A stretch of 64,000 bases of DNA. It comes from Companilactobacillus heilongjiangensis (GTDB taxonomy: Bacteria > Bacillota > Bacilli > Lactobacillales > Lactobacillaceae). Location of the stretch: assembly GCF_000831645.3 (NCBI RefSeq), contig NZ_CP012559.1:434001-498000 (forward strand), given 5' to 3'. Below the pieces are notes generated by a model. It was not told the DNA's origin, did no database searches, and saw only the letters and a program-made list of their open reading frames with translations. The position numbers were made by a program, and so were the translations under genes. Numbering within the stretch: position 1 is the first letter of the stretch; each line of letters begins with the position of its first letter. Below, one piece after another: positions 29,513-38,143 of the stretch.

Positions 29513-32071
29513 ATGAGTCTATTAGATAATTTACAAATTAATCCTGATAACAATAGGGTTGAGACAGTTTCATGGAAAATCTTTGATACTTTAATTCATG
29601 ATTTTGGATATGAATATTTACGAAGTGTACAAAAAGACTTTCTACAGCGATGGGAATCAAGACGAGATGAAAAGGACTTATTGGGAGTGTTGAGTACAGG
29701 AACTGGAAAAACACTTATTGGCTTACTTACGCTACAGGCTCGGCTTAACAAAGGTGAAGGACCATGTATTTATTTATGTCCTAATAATCAATTAGTAGAT
29801 CAAGTAATTGCTGAAGCAAAGCACCACGGAATTAAAGTGGTCACTTTAATTGCAGGTAGAAATGGGAGAGAAGCTTTTCCATTCGAGTTTACAAGTGGGA
29901 AGGCAATATTAGTCATAACATTTTCGACAATGGTTAATGGATATTCGCGTTTTGGAGTCGATGGAGCTGATTATGTACAAGTTGGATCTATTGTTATTGA
30001 TGATGCGCATACTGCTATTTCGTTAAGTCGCCAAGCGGCTACAGTAAGTATTATTCGGGATGATAATAAAGGAAGTTTGTACAACCGTCTTTTAAATTTA
30101 TTCGAAGATGATTTAAAGAAACAAAATAATGCAAAATATACACTAATAAAGTCTGGTGCATATTCCAAAGCAGTTATGTGTGTACCATACTGGTTAGTTA
30201 TTGATTATAAAGAACAAATCGAAAAAATTCTAAACGATACTGATGATCAAAATAAGTTTAATTTGCCCTTTGTTTTAAATAATATTAATAATCTTCAAAT
30301 TACAGTTGCTAGTGATGAAATTGATATTAGTCCGATGCACACTCCTATCGAAATGATTCCTTCTTTTTCAAATGCTGATCATAGGTTATTTCTTTCTGCA
30401 ACATTTACAAATGGTGCAGACTTTATCACTGAGTTGAATGTGTCGGAAGAAACGTTAAAGAAACAATTGGTTGTTGATGGGGCAGATGATAATGGTGAAA
30501 AATTGATTATTGCTCCTCAACGCATTCATCCTCAATTTACTGACCAAAGGATGAGGGAGAAAATTATTAAATGGGTTGGTGATGAAGTTATTAATACAAA
30601 CGTGGTTGTATTAGTTCCTTCAAGATATGCAGCAAATCCATGGGAAAGATTAGGTGCTAAAGTATTCGATGGCGCTGATATTTATGAACTGATTGATATG
30701 TTAAAGGTGTCAAATAATAAGGTTGCTGTAGTTGTTAACCGGTATGATGGAATTGATCTTGCTGGAGACTTGTGTCATTGTTTGGTTCTGGATGGACTTC
30801 CTACTCAATCTACAAATAGAGAAAAAGCAATCTCTCAACGTGAACCGGGATCTGAAGAAGTATTGGGACAAACAGCACGAGAGATTGAGCAAGGAATAGG
30901 TCGTTCTGTAAGATCGGGAGCAGATAGTTCTTTGATATTCTTGTTGGGAACTTCTTTACAAGAATTTGTCGCATTGCCTAATAACAAGCATTTATTTACT
31001 GACAGAACACAAGCACAGTTACAATTTTCGGAAAAAATTTTAAATGTAATAGGTGAGAGTAATTCTAACGAAGATGAAGTTGAAAATAAAATGTTAGAAA
31101 TAATGCAGTATTCGCTTAATCGGAATATGCAATGGCAGAAAACATACCATGATAATGTCAACCAAAACTATGAAGTTCTTTTTAAAGAAACGAAACATAT
31201 ATCATATGCACATGCTGAGAGCATTAGAAAGGCATGGATATATGCAATACAAGGAAATTACGTAGAAGCGGTTAGTTCATTAAGACAAATAACTGAAAAA
31301 GATGAAGGTTCACTTAAAGATGAGGATATTATGCTGGAACAAATTGCAACATATCAATATCATTTTGACAAAAATAAAGCATTGGATACGCAATTAAGGG
31401 CAAAAAATCTAAACAAATTTTTGTTTACCCCATCATTTTATCAGTATTCTAAACGTACCCGAAAAACGATGGAAGCAGGATTGGGATTCAAAAGATTAAT
31501 CGATTCGTTTAATGCTGAAAATGGTAATGATTTAGCGATATCCTTTAAGTCGCAATTTGACAAACTAATATATGATGAATCCGCAGATGAATCTGATTTT
31601 CGTAAAGGTATAGAGTTTCTTGGAACAATGTTGGGATTTGACTCTAGTCAACCTGAACAGGAAATTGATGTAGGACCGGATAATCTATGGATTGGCGAAA
31701 ATATTGATTTTATCCTTGAAAGTAAAAACAAAGCCACGTCTGATTTTATTTCTAAAGTATACGCTGAACAGCTAGCAAGTTCATTTTCTTGGTATAAGCA
31801 TACATATCCAAGAAGAAGTGGAATTATGATTTCATTGCATCCAGTAAATTTAATGGATAAACAGGCATTTGTAGATGGTGTCATTTATGTCTTGACTAAA
31901 GAAAAATTAAAAACATTATCAGCAGCATTAAGAAATGTTTTAACTCGATTGAGTTCAAAGAATCCAACCGAATGGACAGTAAAAGAACTTCAAAACATGT
32001 TGTCTGACAATTCATTAACCGAAAAACAATTTATTTTAAAGTATACCGAAAAGGTGAAAAGACGGAGCTAA
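29513..32071 (+). CDS. SF2 (XPD/DinG-like) helicase with C-terminal PD-(D/E)XK nuclease, candidate defence protein
   Basis: Single chain of 852 residues, numbered from the ATG at 29513 (GGAGG 9 bases upstream; an ATG at 29459 would add 18 residues without a ribosome site). Seen: Walker A STGTGKT at 61-67, motif II DDAH at 163-166, SAT at 295-297, a motif V block GIDLAGDLCHCLVLDGLP near 412-430, and motif VI GIGRSVRSG, the pattern of the helicase C2 family of XPD and DinG, without iron-sulfur cysteines in a clear cluster. After a helical middle, GPDNLW...FILESKNK (about 721-740) supplies Asp and E-x-K of a PD-(D/E)XK nuclease. Single-gene helicase-nucleases of this type (for example Hna, Nhi) are known phage-defence proteins; that role is inference here. 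Codon use is more AT-rich than the neighbours, suggesting acquisition. Confidence 0.75.
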   Translation: MSLLDNLQINPDNNRVETVSWKIFDTLIHDFGYEYLRSVQKDFLQRWESRRDEKDLLGVLSTGTGKTLIGLLTLQARLNKGEGPCIYLCPNNQLVDQVIAEAKHHGIKVVTLIAGRNGREAFPFEFTSGKAILVITFSTMVNGYSRFGVDGADYVQVGSIVIDDAHTAISLSRQAATVSIIRDDNKGSLYNRLLNLFEDDLKKQNNAKYTLIKSGAYSKAVMCVPYWLVIDYKEQIEKILNDTDDQNKFNLPFVLNNINNLQITVASDEIDISPMHTPIEMIPSFSNADHRLFLSATFTNGADFITELNVSEETLKKQLVVDGADDNGEKLIIAPQRIHPQFTDQRMREKIIKWVGDEVINTNVVVLVPSRYAANPWERLGAKVFDGADIYELIDMLKVSNNKVAVVVNRYDGIDLAGDLCHCLVLDGLPTQSTNREKAISQREPGSEEVLGQTAREIEQGIGRSVRSGADSSLIFLLGTSLQEFVALPNNKHLFTDRTQAQLQFSEKILNVIGESNSNEDEVENKMLEIMQYSLNRNMQWQKTYHDNVNQNYEVLFKETKHISYAHAESIRKAWIYAIQGNYVEAVSSLRQITEKDEGSLKDEDIMLEQIATYQYHFDKNKALDTQLRAKNLNKFLFTPSFYQYSKRTRKTMEAGLGFKRLIDSFNAENGNDLAISFKSQFDKLIYDESADESDFRKGIEFLGTMLGFDSSQPEQEIDVGPDNLWIGENIDFILESKNKATSDFISKVYAEQLASSFSWYKHTYPRRSGIMISLHPVNLMDKQAFVDGVIYVLTKEKLKTLSAALRNVLTRLSSKNPTEWTVKELQNMLSDNSLTEKQFILKYTEKVKRRS

Positions 32072-32164
32072 GAAGATTATTTTTATTTTTTAAATGGGGG
32101 AATATGGATTCCATATAAATACGGTTATAAATTTTTGATTTTGAATAAATGTGGGGACTTTTAT

Positions 32165-32345
32165 GGATCCGAAGGCTAGATAAGTAATTTATACTGCTGT
32201 GTGACTAGTGTGAGCCAAGGTCTAGTGCCTTGTTTTTAGCTTGCAAAGAATACGAATCTCAAAATACGTCAGTGGAGTAAGGACTAAAGTCTAACACCAC
32301 TTGTACTACGGTTTACGTTACTTGCAGTCTTCGGCTATTTTTTTA
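32165..32345 (-). repeat. Dispersed cloverleaf repeat, degraded copy E
   Basis: Matches the reverse complement of the copy at 44112 over ATCTCAAAATACGTCAGTGG and the following hairpin (AAGGACTAAAGTCTAACACCACTT), but the outer arms no longer pair well and the CGAACC core is changed (GTCTAGTGCCTTG). It looks like an old, decaying copy. It marks the right edge of the helicase island. The rest of 32072-32426 holds only the presumed promoter of the next gene. Confidence 0.75.
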
Positions 32346-32426
32346 TACTTGAGAGTATTTATAATATTTTGAATAGAGTAATATTGATGGTGATATGAAT
32401 AGGTATTTTAAAAGGGAGATTTATAA

Positions 32427-32945
32427 ATGCTAGAGATTGATAAGTTATCCACAAGTTATCAAGTTAAGAAACTAACTCCACGTGATGCTGATCATGCGTT
32501 GAAATTGGTTCAGAGTAATCAAAATTTCTTTAATTTCTGTCCACCAGCTCCAACTCGTCACAGTATTTTGGAAGATATGAAGGTTGTTCCAGCTGACAAA
32601 ACTTTGGATGATAAATATTATTTAGGCTATTTTGATGACGATAAATTGGTTGCCATTTTGGATTTAATAACTGACTATCCAGCTCCGAAAGACGCTTGGA
32701 TCGGCTTTTTCATGGTTGATTCTGAATATCAAAAACAAGGAATCGGCTCTAAAATTATTGCTGATTTAGAGGCTGCTTTGGAGAAGAGTGGTTTGGTAAG
32801 AATTGAATTAGCTTTTCCTAAAGGGAATGAACAGAGTCAAAAATTTCTTTTGAAGAATAAATTTCAGTCGATGAATCGAGAAGTTCCGGTACCTGGTTAT
32901 ACAATGGTGATTATGGAAAAAGTTTTCCACAAGGATAATAAATAA
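32427..32945 (+). CDS. GNAT-family N-acetyltransferase
   Basis: 172 residues, one GNAT domain. KKLTPRDADHALKLVQSNQ start of the fold, then WIGFFMVDSEYQKQGIGSKII with the acetyl-CoA loop Q-K-Q-G-I-G, and a C-terminal FLLKNKFQSM strand-helix. Resembles small-molecule or protein acetyltransferases of lactobacilli; substrate unknown. AAAGGGAGA precedes the ATG. Monocistronic, ending at a bidirectional terminator. Confidence 0.85.
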   Translation: MLEIDKLSTSYQVKKLTPRDADHALKLVQSNQNFFNFCPPAPTRHSILEDMKVVPADKTLDDKYYLGYFDDDKLVAILDLITDYPAPKDAWIGFFMVDSEYQKQGIGSKIIADLEAALEKSGLVRIELAFPKGNEQSQKFLLKNKFQSMNREVPVPGYTMVIMEKVFHKDNK

Positions 32946-32980
32946 AAAAATCGTAGAATTAATTTTCTACGATTTTTTTA
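32944..32980. terminator. Bidirectional terminator
   Basis: AAAAAATCGTAGAA pairs with TTCTACGATTTTTT around a 6-base loop; A and T tracts on both sides let it end both the GNAT gene and the convergent YdcF-like gene. Confidence 0.93.
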
Positions 32981-34081
32981 TTTGGCCACGATATCTGTAT
33001 AAATTGTAATTCCCATCATTATTAGAATACCAATACCGATTAAGCCAATGACTATCATATGACGTTTCTTGTTCATCAAGAAAATAGCGACGAATTCACG
33101 GATCAAAGCGTTAGGTAAGAAATAAAGTCTGGTTGGAGCTCCGACACCGTTGGCTGCAAGTCCTGCCATTTTAGCATAGAGTCCAGCTCGGAAGATGTGA
33201 TAATTATTACTGAAGAATTTGATATAAGCATTGTCAGCACCGTAATCCTTTTGAATAATAGCGTTTGAAAATTGCATGTTCTGTAAAGTATTACGAGATT
33301 TGTCCTCTAAGATAACTAATTCCTCGTGCCAACCATGGGCAATTGCGTAATCAGCCATCGCTCTAGCTTCAGATAATTTTTCGTCAGGTCCTTGTCCGCC
33401 AGAGAAAACAATCTTTGGAGCTGGACGACCCTTTTTAATCTGCTTGTTAGCAAATTTAATGGCTGCGTCTATCCGGTTACCTAATAGCTTCGAAACAGTG
33501 TCACCGTTGATTAAACCGGCTCCTAGGACAATTAGATAGTTGGCTTTATAACGCCGTGGTAAGAATTGATATAAGAATGCACTGGCTAGATAGTTATATG
33601 AACAGAGCATTATATATAAACCTATGATAGGTAAGCCTGAGATCAAAGTGTTGAACCAGCCTGGTAGGAATCTCGAATGACTTGCTATGACACTATTGGC
33701 AAACCACAATGCGATTAGAAAAATTGCTAAAAATAATGTCAGCATATTTGAAACTGTATGGCTTTCGCGTTTCCAAACGACGATGGCATTCCACAACAGC
33801 AACGCCCACATGAACAGCATTACTAAACCAATTCCAAGCAGTATTAAAACAAATAGAACTCCCATGACGACAATGAATTCCTGATTGCCGGTACTGAAGA
33901 TAAGTACTGCCAGCTCTGCTAAGAAGGTAATGAAGAAGATGGTAAAAGTTATCCCATGAATCAGTCTGCGTGGTTCCTTAAGCCAGAAATATAAGAATAG
34001 TCCGAATATAACGAATGTGGCTAGTCCCAGGTACAGAGAGATTTGCTGCAATTCATTGATATACGGAGAAATTTCGTTCAT
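32978..34081 (-). CDS. YdcF-like (ElyC/SanA/YdcF, DUF218) membrane protein
   Basis: 367 residues. About five membrane segments fill the first half (to about residue 175); the second half is the DUF218 domain: YLIVLGAGLINGDTVSKLLGNR, IVFSGGQGPDEKLSEARAMADYA and LEDKSRNTLQNM, the three family blocks. A last hydrophobic helix closes the protein. Relatives ElyC and SanA act in cell-envelope integrity in E. coli; the biochemical activity of the lactobacillar form is unknown. GAGGTGA site before the ATG. Monocistronic. Confidence 0.85.
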   Translation of the reverse strand: MNEISPYINELQQISLYLGLATFVIFGLFLYFWLKEPRRLIHGITFTIFFITFLAELAVLIFSTGNQEFIVVMGVLFVLILLGIGLVMLFMWALLLWNAIVVWKRESHTVSNMLTLFLAIFLIALWFANSVIASHSRFLPGWFNTLISGLPIIGLYIMLCSYNYLASAFLYQFLPRRYKANYLIVLGAGLINGDTVSKLLGNRIDAAIKFANKQIKKGRPAPKIVFSGGQGPDEKLSEARAMADYAIAHGWHEELVILEDKSRNTLQNMQFSNAIIQKDYGADNAYIKFFSNNYHIFRAGLYAKMAGLAANGVGAPTRLYFLPNALIREFVAIFLMNKKRHMIVIGLIGIGILIMMGITIYTDIVAK

Positions 34082-34195
34082 AAAATCACCTCACTATAAA
34101 AAATATGTTTCCCCCTGAAATAATCATATTAATTTTATCATAAGGAAGTATTTAGTCCGAGTGAAAACCTATTGTTTTAAGTATCACAACTTATG

Positions 34196-34243
34196 AATAC
34201 TTAGTAATACTTACAAATACATATAAAGATGTTAAAATACTTA
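34196..34243 (+). promoter_or_regulatory. Probable DeoR operator (three AATACTTA repeats)
   Basis: AATACTTA occurs at 34196-34203, 34206-34213 and 34236-34243, just before the ribosome site of the DeoR gene. The same 8-mer, inverted, lies upstream of the second DeoR gene at 57087-57094. Direct-repeat operators are typical of DeoR regulators; autoregulation is inferred. Confidence 0.5.
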
Positions 34244-34257
34244 TAAGAGGTGAAAAT

Positions 34258-34992
34258 ATGTATCAAGAACAGCGTTTAGAAGAAATTTTAAAGTTATTGC
34301 GTGTGGATAATGTTTTGACGACTGAGCAGATGATTGAACATTTTCAGGTTTCTCGGGATACGGTCAGACGTGATTTTGCCAAGTTATCGCAAGCGGGTAA
34401 GGTCAAACGAGTTCACGGCGGAATCATGCAGTTACCAGCTAATAACGAGATAATTTCATTTAATGATCGATTGAATGAGTTCAGTGATGCCAAGAAGCAT
34501 ATTGCCGTGTTAGCTCAAGCGTTTATTCAGGCTCAAGGTACATATTTCTTTGACGTTTCGACGACGGTCTTAAAACTGGCGCAAATAGTCGATACTAAGG
34601 CAACGATTTATACACATTCATTGGATAACGCCATTATGCTAAGTGGGAATCCGAATATTGATTTGCATGTATTAGGAGGGCAATTTTCCACGAAGAACCG
34701 TTTCTTTCATTCATTGAATGAAGCTGAAATTTTGAAACGCATCAATTTTGATGTGGTATTTATTGGAGCCGCCGGGTTGAAGGATGGTCAAGTTAGTTTC
34801 GAAGATCAAGAAGACGCCTACGTTAAACAATTGATTATGAAAAATGCCAAGACTAAGATTTTATTGGCTGAAAACACTAAATTCTCTAAGGAAGCAACTT
34901 ATTCAATCGGTGATTTATCTGATTTCGATTATCTGATTACCGATGTTAAACCAAGCGCAGAAGTGATGGCTGCAACGACTGTTAAATACTGA
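34258..34992 (+). CDS. DeoR-family transcriptional regulator
   Basis: 244 residues. N-terminal winged helix with RLEEILKLLRVDNVLTTEQM and the recognition helix VSRDTVRRDFAKLS; C-terminal DeoR sensor domain (ISO-CoT fold) with FDVSTTVLKLA, IDLHVLGGQ, FIGAAGL. Such regulators respond to sugar phosphates. First gene of an operon with a Cof-type HAD phosphatase and a macro-domain protein, so the signal may be a phosphorylated metabolite handled by them (inference). Confidence 0.9.
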   Translation: MYQEQRLEEILKLLRVDNVLTTEQMIEHFQVSRDTVRRDFAKLSQAGKVKRVHGGIMQLPANNEIISFNDRLNEFSDAKKHIAVLAQAFIQAQGTYFFDVSTTVLKLAQIVDTKATIYTHSLDNAIMLSGNPNIDLHVLGGQFSTKNRFFHSLNEAEILKRINFDVVFIGAAGLKDGQVSFEDQEDAYVKQLIMKNAKTKILLAENTKFSKEATYSIGDLSDFDYLITDVKPSAEVMAATTVKY

Positions 34993-35001
34993 GGAGGCAC
35001 G

Positions 35002-35826
35002 ATGATGATGGAAATTAAATTAATCTTGAGCGATATTGATGGCACGATTTTAAATGATGATAATGTAATCGATACGGACTTAAAGCAAGCTGTAAAGAGA
35101 CTTGGTCAAAAGAATGTGCCATTTGTGCTAGCATCTGCCCGTTCGCCTGAAGGGATGTTGCCAATTGCTAAAGAACTCGATGTTTTAGACAATCCAATTG
35201 CATGTTATAACGGCGCTTTGGTGGTAAAAGACCTTGATAAGAAGGACTTTACAACTATTTTGAGTCATGAACTTGAGACCAATGATGTTAAAAATATTAA
35301 TGATATTATCCAGAAACAATATCCCACCGTTTCGGTAAATCTATATTCGGGTTCAGATTGGTATGTTGGCAGTATCGACAAATGGGTCAAGATTGAAGCA
35401 GATATTACTAAAATGACTCCTGTTGTAACGGATCTAGAACGGTTAATTTCAGCACATAAAGTACCGGTACATAAGCTTTTATTGATTGGTGAGCCTGATG
35501 AAATTAGTCAAGTTTTACAACACCTGCGTAACGGTGAATTTGCTGACAGTTCATTCTATCTTTCGAAGCCAAACTATCTGGAGATTACTAATAGTCATGT
35601 TTCCAAAGAGAAGGCCTTGCGAGAGTTGGCCAAAGTTTATGGATTATCACTTGATAAAACAATGACATTGGGTGATAACTTCAATGACGTGCCAATGTTA
35701 AAGTTGGCTGGGTTAGGCGTGGCAATGCAAAATGCACCAGCTGAAGTTAAAAAGTGTGCTAACGTGGTAACAGAGTCTAATAATAAAAATGGCGTTTCCA
35801 AAGCCATTGAAAAATATGTTTTGTAA
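35002..35826 (+). CDS. Cof-type HAD-IIB family hydrolase (sugar phosphatase)
   Basis: 274 residues. Motif I LSDIDGTIL with both catalytic Asp, a C2-type cap, Lys in motif III, and motif IV GDNFNDVPML. Members dephosphorylate sugar phosphates, flavin or pyridoxal phosphates; the exact substrate is not readable. Three ATG in a row (35002, 35005, 35008) follow GAGGAGG; the second has the best spacing. Ends on TAATG, shared with the next gene. Confidence 0.9.
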   Translation: MMMEIKLILSDIDGTILNDDNVIDTDLKQAVKRLGQKNVPFVLASARSPEGMLPIAKELDVLDNPIACYNGALVVKDLDKKDFTTILSHELETNDVKNINDIIQKQYPTVSVNLYSGSDWYVGSIDKWVKIEADITKMTPVVTDLERLISAHKVPVHKLLLIGEPDEISQVLQHLRNGEFADSSFYLSKPNYLEITNSHVSKEKALRELAKVYGLSLDKTMTLGDNFNDVPMLKLAGLGVAMQNAPAEVKKCANVVTESNNKNGVSKAIEKYVL

Positions 35827-36350
35827 TGAAAGAAGTAATCGTTATGGAGAAAGTTTCAATTATTAGAGGAGATATTTCATACTTACCATTTCACGTAGAC
35901 GCAATCGTCAATGCAGCTAACTCTGCTTTAGTGCCTGGCGGTGGAGTTGATGGGGCATTGAATCGTAAAGCTGGTCCCAATTTGGGCCGTGATATGTTGA
36001 AATTTGGCGGTACACCAACTGGTACAGCAGTTTATACGAAAGCCTATGATTTGAACGCTGACTATGTAATTCACGCAGTTGGTCCCCGTTATAACGATGG
36101 TGAACATGGTGAAAAGCAGCAATTGATCGATGCATATGCAGCATCGATGAAGATTGCTCAAAAGTTAGAAGCTAATTCAGTCGCACTACCATTTCTAAGT
36201 ACTGGCATATACAGTTATCCATTGGAAGAAGCAATCATGGTGGCGATAGATACTGTTATGAAATTCAATTTAGATGCTAAAGTTTATTTTGTGGCGTTTG
36301 ATGATACAACGGAAGAATTGGCTAAGAAATATTTGAAGAGTAAGAACTAG
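35826..36350 (+). CDS. Macro-domain protein (O-acetyl-ADP-ribose deacetylase, YmdB-like)
   Basis: 174 residues, one macro domain. VDAIVNAANSALVPGGGVDGAL is the ADP-ribose-binding first block and LPFLSTGIYSYP the second; RGDISYLPFHVDAIVNAAN at the start is typical of the MacroD/YmdB class that hydrolyses O-acetyl-ADP-ribose and ADP-ribose esters. Translation is coupled to the HAD gene (TAATG); an inner ATG at 35844 is possible. Third gene of the DeoR operon. Confidence 0.88.
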   Translation: MKEVIVMEKVSIIRGDISYLPFHVDAIVNAANSALVPGGGVDGALNRKAGPNLGRDMLKFGGTPTGTAVYTKAYDLNADYVIHAVGPRYNDGEHGEKQQLIDAYAASMKIAQKLEANSVALPFLSTGIYSYPLEEAIMVAIDTVMKFNLDAKVYFVAFDDTTEELAKKYLKSKN

Positions 36351-36490
36351 TGCATTAGACATTTTTGTTTATATACTTTTTGTCAGGATACCGATATATC
36401 AACTAGATGTTTTACTTATGTTTGGTTACAAAAAATACACTAGCCTACGGAGAAACTTCTAATTAAATTAAAACAATTCAAATAAACCTA

Positions 36491-36519
36491 TTGACAAATA
36501 TTCAGTTAAGCTTTAATCT
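36491..36519 (+). promoter_or_regulatory. Promoter of the trp T-box transcript
   Basis: TTGACA at 36491-36496, 17-base spacer, TAATCT at 36514-36519. The stretch 36351-36490 upstream holds nothing I recognise. Confidence 0.8.
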
Positions 36520-36529
36520 CTTAACAACA

Positions 36530-36846
36530 AATCAATTCGTCCATAAACCGATGAGATGGAAGTCAAGATTATCGTGCACGCCCAGAGAGTTGCCGGTGCT
36601 GAGAATGGCAATCGAACGCAGATAGTTAAATGGACCATCGAGGGTCTCTCCGAAAAACTTTGAGTACGGGAGAACGTTAGGCATACGTAAGTTGTCGGAG
36701 GGATGTTAGTCCCTCGCTAAGAGTAATGGGTGACAGGTTGTGAGTGTTTTTGCGATACTCTCAGACTATCGATCCGTTAAAACAAGGTGGCACCGCGGAA
36801 AATCCGTCCTTTAAACTGTATAAGTTTATGGGCGGATTTTTTTTAT
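36530..36846 (+). promoter_or_regulatory. T-box riboswitch, tryptophan specific
   Basis: Senses uncharged tRNA-Trp and lets RNA polymerase pass into trpBA. Seen: the Stem I distal block CCCAGAGAGTTGCCGG with GGTGCTGAGAATGG, the specifier TGG at 36631-36633 on the 3' side of Stem I, the T-box GGTGGCACCGCGG at 36786-36798 (antiterminator), and the competing terminator AAAATCCGTCC...GGGCGGATTTT with eight T (36799-36846). The specifier matches the function of the genes downstream. Confidence 0.93.
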
Positions 36847-36863
36847 TCTCAGGAGGTAGCACA

Positions 36864-36896
36864 ATGAAAAATGAACGATGGCAAACTTCAAATTGA
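36864..36896 (+). CDS. Possible 10-residue leader peptide with one Trp codon
   Basis: ATG AAA AAT GAA CGA TGG ... TGA encodes MKNERWQTSN. It lies after the T-box terminator and has a very strong AGGAGG 7 bases upstream, stronger than most genes here. It is too short for a known family. It could be a leader peptide coupling Trp supply to trpB translation, or the relic start of a lost trp gene. No second attenuator hairpin is evident between it and trpB. Confidence 0.4.
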   Translation: MKNERWQTSN

Positions 36897-36934
36897 TTAG
36901 AACATAATATTAAATTAATTTGGAGGAATTACTC

Positions 36935-38143
36935 ATGAAAGAAATGCAAAAAGATACTCAAGATGCCAGTCATTACGGTGAATTTGGCGGTCAATATATT
37001 CCCGAAGGTTTGATGAATGAACTAAATAATGTTGCGGATGCTTATAACAAATATAAAGATGATCCTGATTTTCTCAAGGAACTTCATGATTTGTTAAATA
37101 ATTACGCTAATCGTCCATCACTTTTATATTACGCAGACAAGATGACGAAAGATCTCGGTGGAGCTAAGATTTATCTTAAACGTGAAGATTTGAATCATAC
37201 CGGTGCTCACAAAATCAATAACGTTATCGGTCAAGCATTGATTGCTAAGCGAATGGGAAAAACACGTTTGATTGCTGAAACAGGGGCTGGTCAACACGGT
37301 GTTGCTACAGCTACGATTGCTGCACTTTTCGGAATGGAATGTGAAATTTTCATGGGAAAAATTGATACTGATCGTCAAAAGTTAAACGTTTATCGGATGG
37401 AACTGCTTGGTGCCAAAGTTCATCCCGTAACTAGTGGTTCAATGGTTTTAAAAGATGCTGTTAACGCTGCTTTACAAAACTGGGCTTCAAGAATTGATAA
37501 TACTTTTTACGTGTTAGGGTCAGCCGTTGGTCCATATCCATTTCCTGAGATGGTTCATGATTTCCAAAGTGTTATCAGTAAAGAGTCCAAAGCTCAAATT
37601 TTGAAAGCTGAGGGTCGCTTGCCGGATACTGTTGTTGCCTGTGTTGGTGGCGGTAGTAATGCAATCGGTAGCTTTGCCAAGTATATTGACGATAAAGACG
37701 TTGAATTAATTGGCGTTGAGGCTGGTGGTAAAGGTGTTGATACTGACCAAACTGCCGCAACAATGGAACGTGGTACTGTAGGAATTTTCCATGGTATGAA
37801 GTCATTATTCTTACAAAATTCCGATGGTCAAATCGATCAAGTTTATTCAATTTCCGCCGGTCTAGATTATCCAGGTGTTGGGCCAGAACATGCCAGATTA
37901 GCTGAATTAAAACGTGCCAAATACGTTGGTATTACTGACGATGAAGCGGTCGATGCTTTTGAATATATCGCTAAAACTGAAGGCATTATCGCAGCAATTG
38001 AAAGTTGTCACGCCATTGCCTATGTGATGAAATTAGCTCCAACGATGCGCAAAGACCAAATCATTATTTGTACAGTGTCTGGTCGTGGTGATAAGGACGT
38101 TGCATCAATTGCTAAGTATAGAGGGGTAGATATCGATGACTAA
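36935..38143 (+). CDS. trpB: Tryptophan synthase beta chain
   Basis: PLP enzyme that joins indole and L-serine to tryptophan. 402 residues from the ATG at 36935, which has GGAGGA 7-8 bases upstream. PLP lysine K93 in HTGAHKINN, catalytic Glu115 in ETGAGQHG, phosphate loop GGGSNAIG, and the C-terminal SGRGDKD. All key residues are intact. It is the first full gene after the Trp T-box, with no trpEGDCF genes in the window, and overlaps trpA by 8 bases. Confidence 0.96.
   Translation: MKEMQKDTQDASHYGEFGGQYIPEGLMNELNNVADAYNKYKDDPDFLKELHDLLNNYANRPSLLYYADKMTKDLGGAKIYLKREDLNHTGAHKINNVIGQALIAKRMGKTRLIAETGAGQHGVATATIAALFGMECEIFMGKIDTDRQKLNVYRMELLGAKVHPVTSGSMVLKDAVNAALQNWASRIDNTFYVLGSAVGPYPFPEMVHDFQSVISKESKAQILKAEGRLPDTVVACVGGGSNAIGSFAKYIDDKDVELIGVEAGGKGVDTDQTAATMERGTVGIFHGMKSLFLQNSDGQIDQVYSISAGLDYPGVGPEHARLAELKRAKYVGITDDEAVDAFEYIAKTEGIIAAIESCHAIAYVMKLAPTMRKDQIIICTVSGRGDKDVASIAKYRGVDIDD

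Noticed and set aside
36430-36480. Possible further repeat remnant (CACTAGCCTACGGAG)
   Set aside because: Only about 15 bases resemble the end of copy H; too short to separate from chance.
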